From the NCBI RefSeq assembly GCF_029714425.1, contig NZ_CP121668.1, positions 3,183,501 to 3,247,500 on the forward strand: a stretch of 64,000 nucleotides of DNA, written 5' to 3'. Source of the stretch: Bradyrhizobium sp. CB2312. Lineage in GTDB: Bacteria; Pseudomonadota; Alphaproteobacteria; Rhizobiales; Xanthobacteraceae. The position numbers were made by a program, and so were the translations under genes. The notes under the pieces are model-generated. The model searched no databases. It was not told where the DNA came from and saw only the letters and a list, made by a program, of their open reading frames with translations. Positions within the stretch are counted from its first letter, which is position 1, and each line of letters starts with the position of its first letter. This document shows positions 16,839-25,450 of the stretch, in pieces.

Positions 16839-17726
16839 ATGCCGCAGATCTCGCTCGCCGATCTCAATGCTGCAAGCAAAGCCGATTTCGTCGCCGCGCT
16901 CGCCAACGTCGTCGAGTATTCGCCGTGGATTGCGGAGAAGCTTGCCGAGCAGCGGCCTTTCACCGGCATCAACCAGTTGCACACGGCGCTGATGGCGGCG
17001 ATCCAGAGCGCCGAGCCTGACGCGCAGCTCGCGCTGATCCGCGCGCATCCCGATCTCGCCAACAAGACCCAGCGCGCCGCGGGCCTGACGGCGGAATCGA
17101 CCGACGAGCAGAACAGCGCCGGCCTCGACCGGTTGTCGGACGCCGAATACGCGGCGTTCGAGCGCGTCAACAGCGCCTATCGCGACAAATTTGGCTTCCC
17201 CTACATCGTCTGCGTGCGCCGTCACACCAAGGATTCCGTGCTGCGCGATTTCGAGACGCGGCTGCTCAATATCGCCAAGACCGAGACGCGGCGTGCAATC
17301 GAGGAGATCGGCCGTATCTCGGCGCTGCGGCTCGATCAGCTCGTCGCTGCCGACGACAAGCTGAAGGTGCACGGCCGGCTCTCGACCCATGTGCTGGACA
17401 ACCACGCCGGCAAGCCCGCGCCTGGAATTCCGGTCGAACTGGTCGAGCTAGCGAACCTCGGTGAGAGCCGCGTGATCGCGCGCACCGTAACCAATGCAGA
17501 CGGCCGCACGGACCAGCCGCTGATCGGCGGCCGGCCGCTGCCGATCGGCCGCTACGAGCTCCGGTTCAGCGTCGCCAAATATTACGCCGCGCGTAACGTG
17601 CCGCTCACCGATCCGCCGTTCATCGACGAGATCCCGCTGCGCTTTGCGATCAGCGAGCCGGAAGGCTACTACCACGTGCCGTTGCTGGTCACGCCGTGGA
17701 GCTACTCGACCTATCGCGGCAGTTAG
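16839..17726 (+). CDS. Bifunctional OHCU decarboxylase / 5-hydroxyisourate hydrolase (UraD-UraH fusion)
   Basis: A 295-aa fusion. Residues 1-165 are the OHCU decarboxylase (UraD) with catalytic H70 in IRAHPDLANK; residues 182-295 are the transthyretin-like 5-hydroxyisourate hydrolase with HGRLSTHVLDNHAGKPAPG and the family-defining C-terminal YRGS. Together they convert 5-hydroxyisourate to OHCU and then to S-allantoin. The same domain order occurs in plant allantoin synthase. Only a short linker (about 170-181) joins them. The gene ends overlapping the convergent permease gene by 4 bases. Confidence 0.93.
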   Translation: MPQISLADLNAASKADFVAALANVVEYSPWIAEKLAEQRPFTGINQLHTALMAAIQSAEPDAQLALIRAHPDLANKTQRAAGLTAESTDEQNSAGLDRLSDAEYAAFERVNSAYRDKFGFPYIVCVRRHTKDSVLRDFETRLLNIAKTETRRAIEEIGRISALRLDQLVAADDKLKVHGRLSTHVLDNHAGKPAPGIPVELVELANLGESRVIARTVTNADGRTDQPLIGGRPLPIGRYELRFSVAKYYAARNVPLTDPPFIDEIPLRFAISEPEGYYHVPLLVTPWSYSTYRGS

Positions 17727-19120
17727 ACATGCTGAGCGGATGAGGCGACCGTCGCGGCATCGGCCTCCGCCTGAGCGCCGCCGCTCAGGCCGTTGAGGAA
17801 GGCATTGAGCAGAACCGAAACGACGGCGCAGAGCAGGATGCCGGACTCCAGCAGCGGCTGGAGATCGTGCGGCAGATTCCGGAAGAAGCCGGGGGCGACG
17901 AGCGGGATCATGCCGAAGCCGATCGAGATTGCGACGATGAAGAGATTGTAGCGGTTGGTGCGGAAGTCGACCGAGGTGAGGATGCGCGCACCCGTCGCCG
18001 CCACCATGCCGAACATCACGAGTCCCGCGCCGCCGAGCACCACCAGCGGCACGGCCTCGACCAGTGTGGCGAGCTTCGGCAGCAGCCCGAGCACGAGCAT
18101 GATGCAGCCGCCCGTGATCGTCACCCAGCGCGAGCGCACGCCGGTGACCGAGACCAGGCCGACATTCTGCGAGAACGAAGTGTAGGGAAAGGTGTTGAAG
18201 ATGCCGCCGAGCAGCGTACCGACGCCGTCAGCGCGCAAACCACGACTGAGGGACTCGCGATCGATCGTTTTGCCGGTGATGTCGCCGAGCGCGAGGAACA
18301 TGCCGAGTGACTCGATCATCACCACGATCATGACGACGCACATGGTGACGACAGGCACCAGATGGAATTGCGGCATGCCGAAGCGAAAGGGGATCACCAT
18401 CGCGCCCCAGGATGCGGCGGCGACCTTGTCGAAATGCATCACGCCCAAAATGCTCGCGAGCACGGCACCGGCGATGATGCCGAGCAGCACCGAGACGTTG
18501 GCGAGGAAGCCGGAGCCCCATTTGATCAGGGCGAGGATGAAGAGCAGCACGAACAGCGAGATGCCGAGGCCCTGCAGTTGCCCATAGGCCGGATTGGGAA
18601 AGCTGCCGGCGACGCCGTCGACCACCCTGGTCAGCGTCGGCAGGCCGCCGCCGGCCCAGTTGATGCCGACCCGCATCAGGGAGATGCCGATGATGAGAAT
18701 GATGGTGCCGGTGACGACGGGCGGAAACAGCGGCAGCAGCCGGCTGACGAACGGGGCGACGGTGATGCCGAACAGGCCGGCCGCGATGACGGAGCCATAG
18801 ATGCCGAGCAGGCCGATATCGGGCGCCGCCGCCATCGACAGCATGGGCCCGACGGAAGCGAAGGTCACGCCCATCATCACGGGCAGGCGAATGCCGACGC
18901 CGGGGAAGCCGAGGCATTGCACCAGCGTCGCGAGCCCGCAGGCGAACAGATCGGCGCTGATGAGGAAGGCCACGTCCTCCGGCGGCAGCTTCAGCGCGCG
19001 TCCGATGATCAAGGGCACCGCGACCGCGCCGGCATACATCACCAGCACATGCTGGAGCCCGAGTGCGAGGAGACGAGAGACCGGCAGAACCTCGTCGACG
19101 GGATGCCGTTCGCTGGTCAT
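17723..19120 (-). CDS. NCS2/NAT family purine permease (urate/xanthine type)
   Basis: A 465-aa inner-membrane symporter with about 12-14 hydrophobic segments. Family features: LQHVLVMYAGAVAVPLIIG at the start, the ESLGMFLALGDITGK segment carrying the substrate-binding Glu of TM8, and NTFPYTSFSQNVGLVSVTGVRSR. These place it in the nucleobase:cation symporter-2 family. Context, downstream of the xanthine dehydrogenase genes on the same strand (22-base gap), points to urate or xanthine uptake. The C-terminal tail is Ala-rich. Confidence 0.92.
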   Translation of the reverse strand: MTSERHPVDEVLPVSRLLALGLQHVLVMYAGAVAVPLIIGRALKLPPEDVAFLISADLFACGLATLVQCLGFPGVGIRLPVMMGVTFASVGPMLSMAAAPDIGLLGIYGSVIAAGLFGITVAPFVSRLLPLFPPVVTGTIILIIGISLMRVGINWAGGGLPTLTRVVDGVAGSFPNPAYGQLQGLGISLFVLLFILALIKWGSGFLANVSVLLGIIAGAVLASILGVMHFDKVAAASWGAMVIPFRFGMPQFHLVPVVTMCVVMIVVMIESLGMFLALGDITGKTIDRESLSRGLRADGVGTLLGGIFNTFPYTSFSQNVGLVSVTGVRSRWVTITGGCIMLVLGLLPKLATLVEAVPLVVLGGAGLVMFGMVAATGARILTSVDFRTNRYNLFIVAISIGFGMIPLVAPGFFRNLPHDLQPLLESGILLCAVVSVLLNAFLNGLSGGAQAEADAATVASSAQHV

Positions 19121-19142
19121 GCATCATTCCCCTGAAATATGC

Positions 19143-21866
19143 CTATCCAAACTTCTCGAGCAGCGCCGGAAACAGCCGGTCCGGCTTGAACGGCGGCGCG
19201 GTGAAGCGGATGCCGGTGGCATCGGCGATGGCGTTGCCGAGCGCGGCCGCGACGGGATTATAGGGACTCTCGCTCATCGACTTCGCACCGAGGGGCCCGA
19301 TGGTGTCGGATGTGTCGGCGAAGAAGACCTCCGTGCGCGGCACGTCGGCAAAGGACGGCAGGTGATAGTCGCGGAATTTCGGGTTGGTGACGCGCCCCTC
19401 GGCGTCGATCACCATCTCCTCGTAGAGCGCGGCGCCAAGCGCCTGCGCCACGCCGCCTTCGACCTGACCGCGGCACTGCATGGGATTGGCGACGACGCCC
19501 GCGTCCGCAGCCTGCACGCTGCGCAGAATCCTGAGCTCGCCAGTGCCCTTGTTCACGGCGACGCGAAAGCCCTGCACGTTGAAGCCGACCGAGCGCGGCG
19601 TGCCGCCGGAATTGCCGGTAGCGGCGAACGGCTGGCCGCGTTCGCGCGCGAGCGTCGCAAGCTCCGTGAAGGGCATGCGCCGCACGCCGCTGACGACCGC
19701 CTCGTCGTCGAGCGTGCAGCTCGCGATGTCGCAGAGCCACGCGTCGGCGGCTGCGGCTTTCAGCTCTGTCGCAAGCTGCGAGGCGGCGGCGTGCGTGGCC
19801 TTGCCCGCGACGAAGGTGCCGGCACTGCCATAGGCGCCGGTGTCGTGGCCGCCATGGGCGGTGTCGGACTGGCGCAGGCGGATGCGGTCGACGGTGGTCG
19901 CAAGGATCGTCGCGGCGATCTGGCGGTGCACGGTGCTGGTGCCGTTGCCGAACTCGGCGGTGCCGACGGTGAGGTCGAAGCCGCCATCGTTGTTGAGCGC
20001 GATCATGGCATCGGCGATGTGGCCGGCCGGCGGGACCGTGTCGATCATGGTCAGCGCGACGCCGTCGCCGATCAGCCATTCCGGGGATAGCTCCGGCTGC
20101 GAACCATTGGGCTGCATCGCGCGCTCGACGAGGTCGATGCACTGGTCAAGCCCGTAGGAGCCATAGAGCACGTCGTGGAATTCGGACGGCGGGGGCGACA
20201 GCATGGGATCGCCCGGCTTGACGACGTTGCGCCGGCGCATGTCGTAGGAGCTTATGCCGAGCTGCCTGGCCAATTCGTCGATCGCGGCTTCGATGGCGAT
20301 CTGCGTCTGCGGCAGGCCATAGCCGCGAAACGCGCCCGCCGGCACCGTGTTGGTGTAGATGGCGTAGCCGTCGACCCGCTTGTTCGGGCAATTGTAGACG
20401 GCGATCGACTCGGACAGCGAGTGGAACATCACGGGGCCGGCGTGATTGCCGTAAGCGCCGGTGTTGGAGAGCACCTCGAGCTGAAGCGCGGTCAGCCGGC
20501 CGTCGGCATCGGCGCCGGCCTTGATGTGGACCCGCATCGGGTGCCGCGTCGAGGTCGCGATGAACTGCTCCTCGCGCGTCAACTCCAGCTTCACCGGACG
20601 TCCCGTCCTGAGCGCAGCAAGCGCCAGAATGTCCTCGACGAACATCTCCTGCTTGCCGCCAAACCCGCCGCCGACGCGCTCGCAGAACACGCGGACCTTG
20701 TCCATGGGAAGCTGGAAGATGTCGGACAGCGCGCGGCGGGTCAAGAACGGCACCTGCGTCGAGGTGCGGACATTGAGCACGCCCGCGGCATCGAGCCAGG
20801 CGAGGCCGCCATGTGTCTCCAGCGCGGCATGCTGCACGCGGTGACTGTGGAAGGTGGCCTCATAGGTGGCGGCGGAGGTGGCGAGTGCTGCGGCGACGTC
20901 GCCGAATTCGCCATGCGTCTCCGCCGCAAGATTGCGCTGGGGATTGGCGATGCGGTTCGCGGTGGTGCGGTCAGGATGAAGGACGGGCGCGCCCGGCGCC
21001 ATCGCCTGCTCGGGATCGATCAGCGCCGGCAGGATGTCGTAATCGACCTTGATCCGGCGGCACGCCTCCTCGGCGGCGGCCTCGCTCTCGGCCACGACCG
21101 CAGCAACCCTCTGGCCGATGAAGCGGACGACGTCATCGAGGATGCGGGTGTCCTCGGGATCCATCCAGTCCTTCTCATGCCGAGCGGTCGAGATCAGGAC
21201 CGACGGCGCATCCTCGTGCGTCAGCACCGCGTGCACGCCGGTGACGCGCAGTGCCTCCGACGTGTCGATCGCGACGATCCTGGCATGCGCATGCGGCGAG
21301 CGCAGCAGCTTGATATGCAGCAGGCCCGCGATGGCAGTGTCGAACGTGTAGCACGCCTTGCCGCGCACGACGTCCGGGCCGGCGGGCGCCGGAAGGCTGC
21401 GGCCGAACGCAGCGCCGGCCTCGACGCTGTCCTCGACATTGGTCTTGCCGAGCAGCGCGTCCTCGATGGACCGATAGCCGGTGCAGCGGCAGATATTGCC
21501 CTTGAGCGCCGATCCAAGATCGGTGCGCTGCGCCTGGTTCAGCGAGGCGCAGGTCAGGATCATGCCGGCGGTGCAGAAGCCGCATTGAAAGCCCTGCGCG
21601 TCGAGGAAGGCCTGCTGCATCGGATGCGCGCCATGATCGCCGCCGAGACCTTCAATCGTGGTGACGGCACGCCCTTCGGCGCGGAACGCAGGGATCAGGC
21701 AGCTATGCACGGGCTCGCCGTCGAGCAGCACGGTGCAGGCGCCGCAATCGCCGGCATCGCAGCCCTTTTTCACGCCGAAATGCCCGAGCTCGCGCAGGAA
21801 CGTCCGCAGGCACTGGCCCGCGCGCGGCTCATCCGAAAAGACCTTGCCGTTGATCTCGAAACTCAT
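19143..21866 (-). CDS. Xanthine dehydrogenase-type oxidoreductase: 2Fe-2S domain fused to molybdopterin subunit
   Basis: A 907-aa fusion. Residues 1-80 are a plant-type [2Fe-2S] domain (C36, C41, C44, C56), 81-150 the second [2Fe-2S] domain (C95, C98, C126, C128), and 160-907 the molybdenum-cofactor domains, with RVGGGFGGKQ and AFRGYGLPQ. The usual GVGE active-site loop reads SMSES, keeping the catalytic Glu. FAD is supplied by the next gene upstream, which overlaps by ATGA. Canonical XdhA fuses FeS to FAD, so this arrangement is unusual. Hypoxanthine/xanthine is the likely substrate from context; a related purine or N-heterocycle is possible. Confidence 0.9.
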   Translation of the reverse strand: MSFEINGKVFSDEPRAGQCLRTFLRELGHFGVKKGCDAGDCGACTVLLDGEPVHSCLIPAFRAEGRAVTTIEGLGGDHGAHPMQQAFLDAQGFQCGFCTAGMILTCASLNQAQRTDLGSALKGNICRCTGYRSIEDALLGKTNVEDSVEAGAAFGRSLPAPAGPDVVRGKACYTFDTAIAGLLHIKLLRSPHAHARIVAIDTSEALRVTGVHAVLTHEDAPSVLISTARHEKDWMDPEDTRILDDVVRFIGQRVAAVVAESEAAAEEACRRIKVDYDILPALIDPEQAMAPGAPVLHPDRTTANRIANPQRNLAAETHGEFGDVAAALATSAATYEATFHSHRVQHAALETHGGLAWLDAAGVLNVRTSTQVPFLTRRALSDIFQLPMDKVRVFCERVGGGFGGKQEMFVEDILALAALRTGRPVKLELTREEQFIATSTRHPMRVHIKAGADADGRLTALQLEVLSNTGAYGNHAGPVMFHSLSESIAVYNCPNKRVDGYAIYTNTVPAGAFRGYGLPQTQIAIEAAIDELARQLGISSYDMRRRNVVKPGDPMLSPPPSEFHDVLYGSYGLDQCIDLVERAMQPNGSQPELSPEWLIGDGVALTMIDTVPPAGHIADAMIALNNDGGFDLTVGTAEFGNGTSTVHRQIAATILATTVDRIRLRQSDTAHGGHDTGAYGSAGTFVAGKATHAAASQLATELKAAAADAWLCDIASCTLDDEAVVSGVRRMPFTELATLARERGQPFAATGNSGGTPRSVGFNVQGFRVAVNKGTGELRILRSVQAADAGVVANPMQCRGQVEGGVAQALGAALYEEMVIDAEGRVTNPKFRDYHLPSFADVPRTEVFFADTSDTIGPLGAKSMSESPYNPVAAALGNAIADATGIRFTAPPFKPDRLFPALLEKFG

Positions 21867-22690
21867 GACGGCGTTGCCCCCAAGAGTTCGGCGCGTATCT
21901 CCTCGGCAAGCCGTAGCGTCATGTGCTTGCGCCAGAGCGGCTTGCCGTGGATGTCGGTGTGGTACAAATCATCCGTGATCTGCTGGGCGATCACCTCGCG
22001 AAGCGCGCTGGCGGCCGGGGCCTTGGAGAAGGATAGCTGGATCGGTCGCACCGTCGATGCCGTGACCGTCAGCGTCAGCGTGCCGTCGGCATCGAGGCTG
22101 CCGATCAGAAGCGCCGCCGAACGGCCGACCGGCGCCAGCGATATTTGACGAAACGCGGTGCGGCGCCTCAGCGCGGCGAGCGGGATGTTGATCTGCCGTA
22201 TGAGGTCACCTGGCGTCAGCCGATTACGCTGGTTGCCAAGGACAAAATCGACCACAGCGATCTTCTGCTCGCCGCCGCCGGCCTTCCAGATGGTGCAGAC
22301 GCCGTCGAGCGCCGAGGTGAGCGAGATCATCGGTCCGGCCGGCAGCGACATGCAGAGATTGCCGCCGACCGTTGCCGTCTTCCAGATCTTGAACGAAGCA
22401 AGGAAGGCGCGGCAGCACTGGCCGATCAGCGGCGCCGCTAGCCAGTCCGGTGGGCAGGCGAAACCATCGAGCTGCGCCACGGTGCAGGTGGCCGCAATGG
22501 AGAGATGGCTGTCTGTGATCGTCAGCGCCGGCCATTTCAGGTCAGTGAGGTCGATCAGCCGCCGCAGGTGGATTTGCGGCTCCGAGAACAGCCAGGTGCC
22601 GCCCGCGAGCCAGGCATCGCCTGCCGTCCAGGCGGGCAACTGCGCGCGCGTTTGCGGATGGGCGACCGTCGTGATGGTATTCAAATCCAT
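21863..22690 (-). CDS. FAD-binding subunit of the molybdenum hydroxylase
   Basis: A 275-aa CO-dehydrogenase-type flavoprotein subunit. It contains AGGTWLF near the N-terminus and ASFKIWKTATVGGNLCMSLPAG, which matches the R-N-x-A-T-x-G-G-N FAD loop with Lys/Trp changes. It is the first gene of the minus-strand operon: FAD subunit, FeS-Mo subunit (4-base ATGA overlap), permease. It carries electrons from the FeS clusters to NAD+ or another acceptor. Confidence 0.87.
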   Translation of the reverse strand: MDLNTITTVAHPQTRAQLPAWTAGDAWLAGGTWLFSEPQIHLRRLIDLTDLKWPALTITDSHLSIAATCTVAQLDGFACPPDWLAAPLIGQCCRAFLASFKIWKTATVGGNLCMSLPAGPMISLTSALDGVCTIWKAGGGEQKIAVVDFVLGNQRNRLTPGDLIRQINIPLAALRRRTAFRQISLAPVGRSAALLIGSLDADGTLTLTVTASTVRPIQLSFSKAPAASALREVIAQQITDDLYHTDIHGKPLWRKHMTLRLAEEIRAELLGATPS

Positions 22691-22729
22691 GGCTGTGCCA
22701 GCGCTTTCGCCCGATGAATCGTGGGATGA

Positions 22730-22741
22730 GTCTTGCAAGAC
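22730..22741. promoter_or_regulatory. 12-bp perfect palindrome in the divergent purine promoter region
   Basis: GTCTTGCAAGAC lies between the divergent molybdenum-hydroxylase operon (start 22690, minus) and the guanine/8-oxoguanine deaminase gene (start 22839, plus). It is a candidate operator for a regulator controlling both directions. I did not find another exact copy in the other intergenic regions of the island, so the assignment rests on position and symmetry only. Confidence 0.4.
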
Positions 22742-22838
22742 CGGAGCCAAGTCGCAACAAACAAGTCGCGGCAGAACGGCGTTTGGGCACTTGGCCGCAT
22801 TGGGTGCCCGTCGCGCGAATGTGAGGAGAGGTGAGATC

Positions 22839-24188
22839 ATGAGCGACGCAAAGCCGATCTGGGTCAGGGATCCCCTCGCTATCCTCGCCGACGGCGCCGA
22901 GCGCGGGATCGTGGTGAGGGATGGCCGGATCGTCGAGCTCGTCCCCACCGGCGGCGCGCCGGCGACGGCCGACGTCGTGGTGTTCGAGGCGGGCGAGCAT
23001 GTCGTGCTGCCGGGGTTGATCAACACGCATCATCATTTCTATCAGACGCTGACGCGGGCGCTGCCGGCGGCGATGGACCGAGAGCTGTTTCCCTGGCTCA
23101 AGGCGCTCTATCCGGTGTGGGCGAAGCTCACGCCGGAGCGGCTCGAGCTCGGCGTCACCGTGGCGATGTCCGAATTGCTGCTGTCCGGCTGCACCACGAC
23201 GACAGATCATCACTATGTGTTTCCGGCCGGCCTGGAAGACGCCGTCGATATTGAAGTCGGCGTCGCGACGCGGCTCGGGATGCGCGTGTTGCTGACGCGC
23301 GGCTCGATGAACCTGTCGCAGCGCGACGGCGGCCTGCCGCCTGATAGCGTCGTGCAGGACGAGGATACGATCCTGGCCGACAGCGCCCGCGTGGTCGCAA
23401 AACATCATCAGCGCGGCGCGGATGCGATGGTGCAGATTGCGCTGGCGCCATGTTCGCCGTTCTCGGTGACGACGTCGCTGATGCGCGCGACCGCCGATCT
23501 CGCGGACAAGCTCGACGTGCGCTTGCACACCCACCTCGCCGAGACCGAGGACGAGAACAAGTTCTGCCAGCAGATGTATGGCTGCCGTCCGCTCGACTAC
23601 CTCGAGCAATGCGGCTGGCTCAATGCGCGCACATGGCTCGCCCATGGTATCTTTTTCAATGACGCGGAGATGAAGCGGCTCGGCAAGGCCAGGACGACCA
23701 TCAGTCACTGCGCGTGCAGCAACCAGATTCTGGCCTCCGGCTGCTGTCCCGTGTGCGACATGGAGGAAGCCGGTGTCCAGATCGGACTCGGTGTCGACGG
23801 TTCGGCCTCGAACGACGGATCGAATCTGATGCAGGAGGTGCGCGCGGCGTTCCTGCTGCAACGCGCCCGCTATGGCGTGAGCAAGGTCAGCCACAAGGAT
23901 GCGCTGCGCTGGGCCACAAGGGGCTCGGCGGCCTGCGTCGGCCGGCCGGAACTCGGAGAGATCGCTGTCGGCAAGGCCGCGGATCTGGCGCTGTTCAAGC
24001 TCGACGAATTACGCTTCTCGGGCCACGGCGATCCCTTGGCCGCGCTGGTGCTGTGCGGAGCGCATCGCGCCGACCGGGTCATGGTGGCGGGACAATGGGC
24101 GGTGGTCGACGGGGCGATCCCGGGCCTTGATGTCGCCGATCTCATCCGCCGCCACAGTTCGGCGGCGCGGGCCATGCAGGCGGGATGA
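22839..24188 (+). CDS. 8-oxoguanine / guanine-type deaminase (amidohydrolase superfamily)
   Basis: A 449-aa zinc amidohydrolase. The metal site begins NTHHHFYQTLTRA (residues 62-74), followed by TTDHHYVFP, HTHLAETEDE and the aspartate in GLGVDGSASND. The long NTHHHFYQTLTRALP stretch and cysteine-rich HCACSNQILASGCCPVCDM match the 8-oxoguanine deaminase (TrzA/AtzB-like) branch better than classical guanine deaminase. The product would be urate from 8-oxoguanine or xanthine from guanine. Start ATG 22839 follows GAGGAGAGG. Transcribed divergently from the Xdh operon. Confidence 0.88.
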   Translation: MSDAKPIWVRDPLAILADGAERGIVVRDGRIVELVPTGGAPATADVVVFEAGEHVVLPGLINTHHHFYQTLTRALPAAMDRELFPWLKALYPVWAKLTPERLELGVTVAMSELLLSGCTTTTDHHYVFPAGLEDAVDIEVGVATRLGMRVLLTRGSMNLSQRDGGLPPDSVVQDEDTILADSARVVAKHHQRGADAMVQIALAPCSPFSVTTSLMRATADLADKLDVRLHTHLAETEDENKFCQQMYGCRPLDYLEQCGWLNARTWLAHGIFFNDAEMKRLGKARTTISHCACSNQILASGCCPVCDMEEAGVQIGLGVDGSASNDGSNLMQEVRAAFLLQRARYGVSKVSHKDALRWATRGSAACVGRPELGEIAVGKAADLALFKLDELRFSGHGDPLAALVLCGAHRADRVMVAGQWAVVDGAIPGLDVADLIRRHSSAARAMQAG

Positions 24189-24204
24189 TCGAGGCAGAAT
24201 AGAT

Positions 24205-24249
24205 GGAGGGGGCGACCACAAGTGCCGGGTGCTTCTGGCCACCCCCTCC
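24205..24249. terminator. Bidirectional terminator-like hairpin between convergent genes
   Basis: GGAGGGGG (24205-24212) pairs with CCCCCTCC (24242-24249) around an inner AAGTGC...GCTT pairing. A second short hairpin (CTCCTCCGGGAGGAG) follows at about 24254-24268. Both lie between the convergent deaminase and BMP genes. Confidence 0.5.
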
Positions 24250-24297
24250 GAACCTCCTCCGGGAGGAGCAGGTGATTTAGTCAATGCAAGAAGCGTG

Positions 24298-25377
24298 CTA
24301 CTTGCCCGGCAGCTTGTCGTCGATGCCCTTCACGTAGAAATTCATGCCGAGGATCTGGCCGTCGTCGAGGTGATCGCCGCCTTTGCACTCGATCGGCTTG
24401 CCGTCCTGCCCAACGACCGGGCACTTGAACGGGTGCAGCTTGCCCGCGGTGATCGCGGTCTGGGCATCCTCGGCCATTTTCTTCACGTCGTCAGGCATGT
24501 TGGTGTAAGGCGCCATCGCGAACATGTGGCTGTCGAGGCCGCCCCAGCTGTCCTCGGACTTCCAGGTTCCGGCGAGCTCGGCCTTGACACGCTCGATGTA
24601 GTAGGGGCCCCAGGTATCCAGGATCGAGGTCAGCTGGGTCTTGGGACCGAACTTGATCATCTCGGAATCCTGCCCGAAGGCGAGCTTGCCGCGTTCGCTG
24701 GCAATCTGCATCGCCGCTGGCGAATCCGTGTGCTGCATGATCACGTCGGCGCCCTGATCGATCAGCGCCTTGGCGGCATCGGCCTCCTTGCCCGGATCGA
24801 ACCAGGTGTTGGCCCAGATGACCTTGACCTTGATGTTCGGGTTGATGGTCTGCGCCGCCAGGATCGTCGCATTGATGCCGGAGACGACCTCCGGAATCGG
24901 GAACGAGCCGATATAGCCGAGCACGTCCGACTTCGACATCTTGGCCGCGATCAGGCCCTGGATGTAGCGGCCCTGATACCATTTGGCCGAGTAGGTCGAC
25001 ATGTTCGGGTTGCGCTTGTAGCCGGTGGCGTGCTCGAAATGCACGTTCGGATATTTCTTGGCGACCTTCAGCGTCGGGTCCATGTAGCCGAACGACGTCG
25101 TGAAGATCAGCTTGTTGCCGGCGCGGACGAGCTGCTCGATGGCGCGCTCGGCGTCGGGGCCTTCGGGCACGTTCTCCAGATAGGTGGTCTCGATCTTGTC
25201 GCCGAGCTCCTTCACCAGCGCCTGGCGTGCCAGCTCGTGCTGGTAGGTCCAGCCTAAGTCACCGATCGGACCCAGATAGATGAAGCCGACTTTCAGCTTG
25301 TCGGCGGCGGAGGCCGCGCTGACGCTTCCGGCAAGCAACAGTCCGGCAGCCAGCGCAAGAAGTGATTTCCTCATCAT
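24298..25377 (-). CDS. BMP family ABC transporter substrate-binding protein (system A)
   Basis: A 359-aa periplasmic protein with a Sec signal (LLALAAGLLLAGSVSAASA). The mature part begins DKLKVGFIYLGPIGDLGWTYQHE, the hallmark of the BMP/Med/PnrA family, which binds nucleosides, bases or related compounds. Other landmarks are TTSFGYMDPT, YSAKWYQGRYIQG and QHTDSPAAMQ. It heads the gene order BMP, permease, permease, ATPase in genome coordinates, although transcription runs from ATPase to BMP. Surroundings suggest purines or ureides as ligands. Confidence 0.92.
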   Translation of the reverse strand: MMRKSLLALAAGLLLAGSVSAASAADKLKVGFIYLGPIGDLGWTYQHELARQALVKELGDKIETTYLENVPEGPDAERAIEQLVRAGNKLIFTTSFGYMDPTLKVAKKYPNVHFEHATGYKRNPNMSTYSAKWYQGRYIQGLIAAKMSKSDVLGYIGSFPIPEVVSGINATILAAQTINPNIKVKVIWANTWFDPGKEADAAKALIDQGADVIMQHTDSPAAMQIASERGKLAFGQDSEMIKFGPKTQLTSILDTWGPYYIERVKAELAGTWKSEDSWGGLDSHMFAMAPYTNMPDDVKKMAEDAQTAITAGKLHPFKCPVVGQDGKPIECKGGDHLDDGQILGMNFYVKGIDDKLPGK

Positions 25378-25450
25378 CGATCTCCAAACATCAGGGGAAA
25401 GCCACGATCCGCAAGGTGCGCGCCCCATCGCGCACCTCGCGGAAAAAACA

